A stretch of 64,000 bases of DNA, from positions 1,608,803-1,672,802 of the forward strand of contig JAMWFC010000005.1 in the NCBI GenBank assembly GCA_027475525.1, read 5' to 3'. A program made the translations under genes and the position numbers. Source of the DNA: Macrolepiota albuminosa (Eukaryota; Basidiomycota; Agaricomycetes; Agaricales; Agaricaceae). Positions 47,200 through 56,275 of this stretch are shown piece by piece. The notes under the pieces are model-generated. The model made no database searches, was not told the origin of the DNA, and saw only the letters and a program-made list of their open reading frames with translations. Position 1 is the stretch's first letter, and each line of letters begins with the position of its first letter.

Positions 47200-48480
47200 A
47201 TACTTCCATAATGCCTCCTCCGTCAACTGGTCCCATGACGGGAGTGGCTCACCCTTGTCCAGGACCCACTCAAACTAACTACCTGGGGCAGGCACGTTCC
47301 TCTGCTGGTGCACCGCCACCACCCTCCCCAGTAAGTCGAGACCCTGCTCCATTCTGGGGGCTGTCAACTCTGGCCACTGCCCCTCCTGCAACGAGGCGAG
47401 CACTGCAGCCGCCCCATTCAGGAGCAGGCAGTGCTCCCAAGCCCAGCCTAGAGATGTCAATATGGGCCACACTAGGAGAAGGGAAACATTTACTTAGCGT
47501 GGCCATGCGGGCAATGATGACATCCCAGCGCAGGGCCTCCACCAGCCCCTGCCTGGAGGACACCTGCTCTGGAAGCCTGACCCCCTGCCTCAGCCTAGCT
47601 CACAGAGAGTCCAGCTGAATCTCCGCCTCCTCCTGAGCAACCCTTGCCTCCTCCAATTTCCAGAGCAGAGCCTCGCACCTCTCCTCCCCTCCTTCCTGGG
47701 CCCCCACCTCCTGCCTTGCCCCAGGTTCCCCCCACCCCCACTTCCCCTGCCCTAGGAGACCTTCCACGTCAACACCCAGTGGATGGCCCAACCGGGGCAA
47801 AAACACTGCCAGGGAGAGCCACAGTGGGGAAACTGGGGGTGGGGTCTCAGAGGGCAGACATGCCCTCTTTGAAGGCCCTGGGAAGGGGCTTGGCAATGCC
47901 CACTGTTTCTCCTTGTTGGGGCACCCCTCATGCCTCTCCTGCCTTCCCCTCCCAGCCCAGGTTGCCTGGCACGTAATCAGGACCATGGGCTGGCCCTGAC
48001 CCCCTACCCAGATGGTCCCCACACTTCCTGACCCTTGTCCAGGTTCCCTGCAGGCGCCGCTTGTGGCCCCTCCTCCAGCTCCACCACTCATTTCCACTCC
48101 TCAACTCCCATCCTCCAAGTAACCCCCCTAGCGGCCACCTTTGCTACTAGGAGATGCATTGCACCCTCCACAGCGCCAACACGAAACATTGCTCATGGTT
48201 GAGGCAGCATGTCTTGCACACGGACGTGTTTCGGCAGGATGAGGGGCCTGGGGCCTCAAAAAGGCAGGGCCAGTTGAGAGCAAGGAGAGAGATGTGGATG
48301 GGGGGGCAGACAGTCATCCACACAAAGGTAGGTGCGGGATGATGGGGGCCTGACTCCGAAGGGCCACTGGGGCCTGCCTCGGGGGCAGGCTCCAGGAGAT
48401 GGCTGGGACTGGCCTTCAGAGCAGAAATAGCTTGCTGCTCTAAAAGGAAAGTTAGATGCAGCAAGCGGGACAGTACAGAA
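47200..48480 (-). pseudogene. Unnamed minus-strand ORF remnant with cysteine cluster
   Basis: Decayed frames on the minus strand: HLTFLLEQQAISALKASPSH near 48440, then a cluster CRNTSVCKTCCLNHEQC preceded by ISLLALNWPCLFEA (48290-48180), then low-complexity sequence, a coiled-coil-like EARVAQEEAEIQL stretch (about 47630), DVIIARMATLSKC and SVAHIDISRLGLG (47530-47430). Several stops interrupt it. It lies antisense to the gypsy genes but between its LTRs, so it may be an accessory ORF of the element or a captured gene. Function unknown. Confidence 0.45.
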
Positions 48481-48505
48481 TCACTCACATTGTTGCGCAA
48501 GGGTT

Positions 48506-49988
48506 GCCCGGAACCCCATCCAGGACCCTCTCTCTGACCCCACAAACATGCCCTGCCATCATGACTACCAACACCGCCATCACACACATCAAAGACTGCC
48601 ATCACCCAGCACCTCCAGCAACCCTGCATTACGGACCCTGGGATCAACTGCCATCAAACCGCGATCAACAATCAGATCACGCTACTTGCTTCCAGCCATC
48701 ACACATTGTGCATCATGACTCCCTCCATGCCAATTGATCGCCTGCCTCACATGCACAATCCCAGTATACAGTCTCCCTCCCGCTACTCAACACCTCCTGG
48801 AACTTATCCCAGACACTCTGGAACCCCAGAAACCCAGACCCAGTCCTGTAGTACTTATAGCATAGTTTTCTGTTGTATTTGCTAGGCTTGATATTAACCT
48901 GATTGTTTGTGTGCCCTCTGTTTGACTGGTACACACTAACTGGCACGCTTTTGTCAGGTTCCGCTGAATCGGGGGCTTTCTGGGAAAGCAATGCCCTTAC
49001 AAGGCAGACTTGATCTACGGGTACTCAGATGTCTGGAACTCTGGGGCTAGGGCTCTGGGGTTCAAGACGTGGGCAGGGGATTCTCCTGGGGAAGAGAACT
49101 TGATCTGGGGGTTTTAGGATTAGAGGCTGAGAGCTGGGGAGGGGTTGAGTCAAGAACCAGGGGTTCTAAGACGAGACCAGGTTAATAAAGTGTAAGTTGC
49201 AAAGTGCGTACCAGACTCAGAGCATGCGGTTATTCAAGCATGCCAGTCAGTGCGTACCAGTCAAGCAAAGGGCACGCAACAATTCAAGTTAATATCAAGA
49301 CTAGCGAATACAACGGGAAGCTACGCTATAAGTACTATGGGGCTGGATCCGGGTCCCCGGGGTTCTGGGGTGTCTGGGACAAGTTTCAGGAGGCATTAAG
49401 TAGTGGGAGGGGGACTGTATGCTGGGATTGCACATGTGGGGCGTGTGATCAATTGGCGCAGAGGGAGTTGTGATGTGTGATGCGTGATGGCCCAGAAGTG
49501 GGCACCATGATCCGATCGTTGGTCGTGGTTTGATGGTGGTTGATCCTGGGGCCCGTGATGTGGGTGGCTGGGGTGCTGAGTGATGGCGGTGTTGGTAGTC
49601 ATGATGGCAGGGCACATGTGTGGGGTTGGAGAGAAGGTCCCAGATGGGGTTCCAGGGGTGGACCTGGGAAGGAGGGGTCATGACAGCTTTTGACTGGCAC
49701 GTCTGAACAACTGCGTGCTCTGAGTTTGGTACACACTTTGCGACTTAAAGTTTACTAACCTGGTCTCGTCCTAGAACCCCTGGTTCTCGACTTGACCCCT
49801 TCATAATTTCCAACCGCCAACCCCCAAAATCCACAGATTAAGTCCTTTTTCCCAGGAGATCCCCCTGTTTGTGTCTTGAGCCCCAGAGTCCAGCCCCAGA
49901 GTTTCAGACATCTGAGTATCCATAGATCAAGTCCACCTTGTAAGGGCATTGCTTTCCTGGAAAGCTCCCAACTCAGCGGAACCTGACA
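48506..49988 (+). repeat. LTR remnant, family C (right), split by a nested LTR
   Basis: Parts 48506-48951 and 49691-49988 align with 38220-38990 in the same orientation. The first ~50 bases of the LTR are missing. Ends AACCTGACA at 49988. Confidence 0.75.
48952..49685 (-). repeat. Solo LTR, family C, TSD GCTTT, nested in its own family
   Basis: TGTCAGGTTCCG...GGGTCATGACA, flanked by GCTTT at 48947-48951 and 49686-49690, in opposite orientation to the LTR it interrupts. Confidence 0.9.
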
Positions 49989-49989
49989 C

Positions 49990-50881
49990 ACACTCACCAG
50001 GCTGTCTCTCTCTCTGTTCTTGCACCTCCTATCCCCTCTGTACACCTCTTCTCTAGTCCATGCCAGTATTGTCTCATCATCAATGCTAATGTCCCAGGCA
50101 CCTGCTGGTGATCCTATTGCTTAGTGCCAGGCCCAGCGCTGTTTATCCTGATAGAGAAGGAGGGCCTCCATGTTGAGGGGGTCTGGAGATGCTCTGTAAA
50201 GATGTGATTGAAGTCTGCCCCAGAAGTTTGCAAGCATTGAAATTCTCTGCTCAGTTCAGGCTGCAGCCTCCATCACAAAAAGGATCCTACGGACTGCCAT
50301 TGTGAAGTCATCCTATGTCAGGAGTCTGTCCAGTACTATGGACTTAGACTCCCTTGCTGGTATCAGGTCCACCCTACTGTCTCTGCCTGCTAAAGCGACC
50401 ATTGCATCCTCATCAACCATCATTTCATTTGCTCTTGCATACTTCAGCTCTGCATTGGTGAAATACCAGAGCTCCACGTATTGCCTTTTCTGAAGTTTTG
50501 CTGTGGCATATCTTGAGGCGATCTCAACTGGCAGCATGGGTGGTGGTCACATGGGGATCTCCAAGTACTTCAGCCTATTCCTCTTCATCTCCTTGCCTGT
50601 GGCAGCTCTTTCTTCCTCCTCTCTCCCTCTGCTGATCTTTTCTGAGTGCCCTTCCTGCCTTGCTCTGCTCTCATTCTCTCACTCACACATTCCAGACCTC
50701 GCACTCCACACGATTTGTTATGTTCCACACTTGGGTCAATGTTGCACATGCTGTAGTGTCATCCAGGCCTTTGTTCACTTCTTGTAAGATCACCCTGGCC
50801 TTGGCAAATTCCTCTGACATGAAGTCAGGACATGTCCATTCATGGGGGTTTGAATTTGTTGTCTCCATGACTGTGCTATGA
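49990..50881 (-). pseudogene. gag-like ORF fragment of a third tyrosine-recombinase element
   Basis: Minus strand: METTNSNPHEWTCPDFMSEE (50868), a Glu/Lys-rich segment, then YATAKLQKRQYVELWYFTNA and SIVLDRLLTWDDF (50500-50300), then LLLYQDKQRWAWH and SPAGAWDISIDDETILAWT (about 50150-50070). It is homologous in block order to 30754-29882. A stop and frame changes occur. It ends at the LTR boundary near 49988, so it was probably cut by that insertion. Confidence 0.55.
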
Positions 50882-51074
50882 GTCCGCTAGTGTTCTGAGA
50901 TTGATTATTTGTAGATTTCATCAAAAGAAATCTTATCTGGGTCTATGGGTTAGGTGAGCAGCTCCTGCGATGGTGGTGAGCACAGAAATTTTTTGCTTGC
51001 TCCTGAGGCTGACTCATCACATAGACTCATTTCTTGGATCACCTTTGTTCCTCTGGCTTCCAAGAAGGGCATTC

Positions 51075-51284
51075 ATGTCTCATTCCAATTCTATCCATGC
51101 CCAGGCTCAATCCCCTTCTCCTGCCCCAGATTTGAATGATCTCAACTCCCCCTCCCAAGCCACATCTTTTAATACTGCAAGTGATGCAGTTCTTAATCCT
51201 TCTATTGAGGCTGCACTGCTGCCTAATGCAGGAATACCAGGTCCTATACCAGAAGATTTTGATTTTGATGGGAGGGTGTCATAA
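51075..51284 (+). other. Possible short coding exon, unrecognised
   Basis: A 69-codon frame MSHSNSIHAQAQSPSPAPDL...PEDFDFDGRVS, Ser/Pro-rich and acidic at its end, diverges from the gag-like fragment. No domain, no splice evidence. It may be chance. Confidence 0.2.
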
Positions 51285-51526
51285 TCATGAGTGATGTCTT
51301 TATTCTATTTTATTCTATTTTCCATTTTATTTTACTTATCTGTCTTATGATTACACACCCTATTCATGTCCTATTCTAGACTCCTATATTCCTTGAAGGT
51401 CTGGTCTCACAAGTATCTACAAATATTGACGCTTTTTTCTATAACCTATGCTTTATCAATTATCACACTACTATTCGGACTTCTATAGTTATTATGTATA
51501 AGGACAATTGAACTTTACATAGAGTT

Positions 51527-52025
51527 TGTAAGGGTGACCTCTAGAGGCTGTGGCTCAGTCACACAGCTGGCAGAGGGAGATCCAAAGTGTATTAGAATAT
51601 ATACTGACAATATCAAGGTAGCTACTCACCTGGCAGAGGAAGATCCAAAGAGAACAAGTCTAGGGATTCCCTATGCCAGGTTGGACGCTTCTGGGGCCTC
51701 TGAAGCGTGGGAAACAACTGTACAGTACAACAAAACCTTAAAAACTCGAAAATTGCCTACACAAACACTTGTACAAATAAGGGGCAAACTCTGGCAAACT
51801 CTGGCTTATATAAGCAGTCTGGAAGCGGTGCTGAGTGGGCCCACACTTGTCTGAATGGTGGCTAAAGAACCAGAGCATCTCAAGGGCTGAGAGTGGTACT
51901 GACAGATAGTGTTGAAAGAATAGAAACAGTAAAATGAAATAATGTCAGAAGAAATAAGAGAATGAATGGAAGGAGAGTGAAGAGATAAGGAGTGAGAAAA
52001 GGAAGAAATGAGGAGTCCCCTGACA
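51527..52025 (+). repeat. Solo LTR, family B, TSD GAGTT
   Basis: 499 bp, near-identical to 36568-37066, flanked by GAGTT at 51522-51526 and 52026-52030. Confidence 0.93.
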
Positions 52026-53077
52026 GAGTTGATGGCAGGAAGGTCCCAACCATTGCGACCAGCTGGAGGGTCTGTGCCAAAGCCATCCTGCTGAATGGTC
52101 TAAAAATGAGCCTGCAACACTGAAATACAGGCATGAACACCATGTGCATACCAAGCAAAATGTATATGCATAATAAGCCAAAAACATGCATAATAAGATG
52201 TCCAACCAGCATGCATATACATATAACAAGCAGGAAACTGCACATAATAAGTGAGAGAAATATGCATACAAGCATAAGATCAAGTAAAACATGAGGAAAT
52301 AACCCCTACAGGTGTAATAGGCACTAGCAAGCCCACATAATAAGCAGCAGAGCACCTATATGCACCCAGTGCACAAGAAGCAAGATAGAAGCGAGCGACA
52401 TGAGGAATCCTCACCTTGCCTCAATACATCCCTCCCATATGTATGCAAGAAGCTCTGCAACTAGGCTTCTGTCAACATGACTACCTGCCCCTCCTGGTCC
52501 TTCCATTGCTCCCAACCCAGAGATCAAAGGTCAATGGATGATCTGTCAATGGACAGTGTTCCCTGCCACATCTCACCCTTGTGTCCTCAAGGTATGTGGG
52601 GTCTAGTTGGGGTGACATAGTCCAGTGTATGTCCTGAGTGTGGTGTTGATTGAGAGCGGCATGCAGAATATGTCGGTATCACTGGCACACTTGATAGTTG
52701 GGATTGGAATACTGGCACTGCATTCTGCAGCAATGTGTCCATGGCCACCGTTGTCAGCATAGTTGGTGGTGTGGTGCAAGCTCACTTGGCAGCCCAGGGT
52801 TGTCCTGGAGTAGGGGCTTGTTGCCCTTGAGTCAAGGTGCAAAGGTCCTCAGCCACCATATTCTCTACCTCCTCAAAGGTCGCTACATTCCTAGCTTGAT
52901 TTGATCTATTGTCCACCATTGTGCTAGGCAAAAGCAGGGTGGGAGTTGGTGCCCTAGGCAGTCCTGCAAGGTGCATCCCCACCTCAGACGTGTCCAAGTC
53001 TGGCTGAGGTTCACTCTGAGTAGACAAGGTGGCTATTGTTGTCCTCCCTAGTCTATCCACGAGTGTAACTCTACCAC
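52026..53077. other. Region between LTRs, no confident gene
   Basis: Contains repeated ATGCATATAC/ATAATAAG motifs (52150-52350). Minus-strand frames at 52603-53060 are open but unrecognised; one has a His/Cys-containing stretch NGGHGHIAAEC resembling half of a zinc knuckle, so a decayed gag is possible. Confidence 0.35.
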
Positions 53078-53925
53078 TGATACAATGCTGTACCAGCAGT
53101 CAGGGACACAACATGCACCAGAAGTCAAAATAAACATTTAATTATAAGGCTGAAAACTGTAAGCCTCCTGGTAGCAGTCTCAACAAATTATATCTCCAAA
53201 AACACCCCAATAAATACACAGATAGTACAGAACAAAGGGCAGGAATCAGCTCAAGCTATCAACTCAACAATAGTCCAACCACTGTTATGGGGAGGGGAAG
53301 CATGGGAGCTAACAGAGGTAATGAAATAAGATTCAATTGTGATGATCTAGATCAAAATCTGATCTGACAATGCCTGATTTGACATGACTGAAAGGGGAAA
53401 GGAAAAGAAGCATAGAGGGATGTTAAAAGAGATGAATAGAATGATGGCACATGCATTGAATGGAGGAAGGAAGAGATGAATGGAATGGTGGCACTGAAAC
53501 ATGCATCACCAAAATGAAAAATGGAACATGCATTGAATGGAGGAAGGAAGAGATGAATGGAATGGTGGCACTGAAACATGCATCACCAAAATGAAAAATG
53601 GAACAACAAATTAGGTTAGGAATGCTGGGAGGTCAAGAGCAAAAAGTCATGTGATCTGGTGGTCTGTGCACTATGAAAATTAGTATAAATAGTCTAAGTA
53701 GAGTAGAGAATAACCAGGCAATTGATAGACAAAGGCTCAGTAATTCCCAGAGAGTAAATTGCTTAGGCTGGAGTTTGTTGAGAACCCTCTGCTTTCTGGA
53801 AGATTATTGAAAGCCTTCAACATTATAACATCTCAATTTTATCATCAAGTCAGTGTGCATTGGAAGTGGCCTTCTACACCATCAAGCCTCAGAACTATCA
53901 GTACTACTTGCAACTAAGTACTACA
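53078..53925 (+). mobile_element. Element D copy 2 (TG...CA)
   Basis: Reverse-orientation relative of 40866-41829: starts TGATACAATGCTGTACC and ends AAGTACTACA. Flanks CCAC (53074-53077) and TCAC (53926-53929) could be a 4-bp duplication with one transition. Includes a 77-bp tandem duplication. Confidence 0.65.
53449..53605 (+). repeat. Perfect 77-bp tandem duplication (5)
   Basis: Positions 53449-53528 match 53526-53605 (80 bases at offset 77; the extra 3 are a chance extension). Confidence 0.93.
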
Positions 53926-54420
53926 TCACCAGCTTGCAAGGGTCCAGGTGGTGCTAAGAAAGTCAGTTGTAAGGTGAAGGTAGATGTATCTGACTTGGTA
54001 GTGGCATTGGGCAACCTGCTGCATGTTCTTCTGTCTCTGCCAGCCATATCCTTCTTGTACTCTTTAAACCATGGTAGTGCACATGCATATCTAGTTATGC
54101 ATGTAAGGTGGCGGCTGTGAGACAACCCTTCCAGGTTATGCCGTTATTACATTCCAAAATTAACGCTGTGTTTATCCCATCCCTCCTTTCTGCATTGTAC
54201 TAATTTTGTTCTTAGAATAGAAGTACATGTGGTGGAAAGAAGGTCTGATATGTAAAACTGCTAGATGAGGTGCCAGTGTAGTTTTCATGTTGATAGTTAG
54301 CCAAAGGTAGCTGAAAGTGGCTGATGCTACTAGAGATGTTTAATTTTTTATCAATCAAAGTTGTCTGTGATAGAATTCAGAATGTCTGCATTGGACAATA
54401 GTCTGATATCAGGAGGTGCT
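53926..54420. other. Region between elements, no gene
   Basis: AT-rich, no ORF of interest and no recognised repeat. Confidence 0.4.
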
Positions 54421-54815
54421 TGTAAAAATAACCATTTGAGGCTGTGGCTCAGTCACACAGCTGGAAAAGAGTGATGCAAAGATGTATTTAACAATAGAAT
54501 ACTAATACAATCTAAGTCTACTCACCTGGCAAAATAGAGATTCAAATAGAACAAGTCTAAGTTTATTGAGACCCAGAAGTCCAAAAATTGAGCTAACAAG
54601 TCATGTGACCTGGTCACATGAATGTCACTTGGGTCATGAGTTGTCATGCAACACCTCATAACTTGTCCTTAGCTAATACTTTAGCAGAGGTAGATAACAC
54701 AATTGTAACATTGTAACATGTCATAGGCATGTGACTTGTGACATATCACCTTTGCAAAAAGTAAAGAAAAGTAAGAAAATGTGAAACAAGAAAGGGAAAA
54801 AAGAGTTCCCTGACA
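54421..54815 (+). repeat. Solo LTR, diverged family B, TSD GTGCT
   Basis: TGTAAAAATAACC...TTCCCTGACA, 395 bp, flanked by GTGCT at 54416-54420 and 54816-54820. It retains GAGGCTGTGGCTCAGTCACA and GAACAAGTCTAAG blocks of the family. Confidence 0.88.
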
Positions 54816-55099
54816 GTGCTGATATGGTAAAAGCATTGCTAGAGGCACTCTGAAAAGCTGTCTGGGAACAAAAGTCTGTTTTATTACCTATAAAGAGGAC
54901 ATAATGCTCTAATAAGACTGAGAAATTGGATAAAGACATAGGCAAGCTGAGAGAATAGCACTTAAGTTCAGAAAAGATATATTTTATAAGTAGTAAGGTG
55001 GTGAAACCAATGAAGTCTCATATTGTACTAAAATACAAATACAATTGCCTAACTATAAAAGAAAGTAGGGTAGCCCTTATTAGTCACCCACCTTATCTC

Positions 55100-55610
55100 T
55101 GTCAGGGGACTCCTCATTTCTTTCTTCCTTCACTCCTTATTTCTTCACTCTTCCTTCATTCATTCTCTTATTTCTTCTGACATTATCTCATTTTACTGTT
55201 TCTATTCTTTCAACACTATCTGTTAGTACTATTCTCAGCCCTTGAGGTGCTCTGGTTCATTATCTCATTTTACTGTTTCTATTCTTTCAACACTATCTGT
55301 TAGTACTATTCTCAGCCCTTGAGGTGCTCTGGTTTTTAGCTACCATTCAGACAAGTGTGGGCCCCTCAGCACCGCTTCCAGACTGCTTACATAATCCAGA
55401 GTTTGCCAGAGTTTGCCCCTTATTTGTGCAATTGTTTGTGTAGGCAATTTTTGAGTTTTTAAGGTTTTGTGGTACTGTACAGTTGTTTCCCATGCTTCAG
55501 AGGCCCCAGAAGCATCCAACCTGGCATAGGGAATCCCTAGACTTGTTCTCTTTGGATCTCCCTCTGCCAGCTGTGTGACTGAGCCACAGCCTCTAGAGGT
55601 TGCCCTTACA
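55100..55610 (-). repeat. Solo LTR, family B, inverted, TSD ATCTC
   Basis: TGTCAGGGGACTCC...TTGCCCTTACA flanked by ATCTC at 55095-55099 and 55611-55615. It is 511 bp long including one 77-bp tandem duplication. Confidence 0.93.
55181..55334 (+). repeat. Perfect 77-bp tandem duplication (6)
   Basis: 55181-55257 is repeated at 55258-55334; flanking bases differ on both sides, so the match is exactly 77. Other family B LTRs carry a single copy. Confidence 0.95.
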
Positions 55611-55615
55611 ATCTC

Positions 55616-56275
55616 ATGCTGAGCTAGCTAGCATGGCATATAGCCTCAGCTTCCAAGAAGGATAAATGGAAATGTGTGTCATAGTAATGCAATATAACAA
55701 AATGAAAGAAATAAAATAAAATAATAATCAGGAATAAGTACCAAATAATTCTGTGCATGTATGTCATACTTTAATAGAATGTAGTTGAGAAGCAGTGAAA
55801 AATTGTATGTTTTACTATGTTGCTTTAATTGTCTATGTCTGTAATATTTTGCCTGAAATAGGACTCATTGACTGTGTCTACCAGCTCCATCTGCCTATTG
55901 TTTCTCTTTTATATGATGATTTTCACTCACAAACACAGTTCAATGCATTAGCCTTCTACAGATCATTATTTGAACCTTCACTCATTTCTTTCCAAAATGT
56001 TGAATAAGAATAATTGATAGTATTTCTAAGCTTATGTGTTGCCTCACTCAGTATGAATTGCCTGAGGGGTTCTTAAACAGATAAATATACTTGGAAGGAT
56101 GCTCTGAAATGTACAGCATGCTTGAAAGATAAATATTAAATTATGGTAGTGTCTATTCATGTGACTACACAAATTCACAATTTACTCTTGACCATATCCA
56201 AGTCAAGGGTAGTATGCTGTTTATCAACTGAAACTTATTATAAATAGAGATAAAAATATCAATGCCAATTTACTC
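55616..56275. other. Downstream region of the ankyrin gene
   Basis: AT-rich. A 70-codon plus-strand frame (55795-56007) has no recognisable feature. It probably contains the 3' UTR and terminator of the minus-strand ankyrin gene. Confidence 0.4.

Larger units (their letters stand above)
38202..49988 (+). mobile_element. Heavily mutated gypsy retroelement with family C LTRs
   Basis: Left LTR 38202-38990, gag 39024 to about 42500, protease to integrase about 42640-46540, a minus-strand cysteine-rich remnant 47.2-48.5 kb, right LTR remnant 48506-49988 with another LTR nested in it. Flanks are CACAC (38197-38201) and CACTC (49989-49993), possibly a target duplication with one change. Numerous TAG/TAA/TGA codons replace CAG/CAA/CGA/TGG. 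Whether both LTRs belong to one insertion is inferred. Confidence 0.6.
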
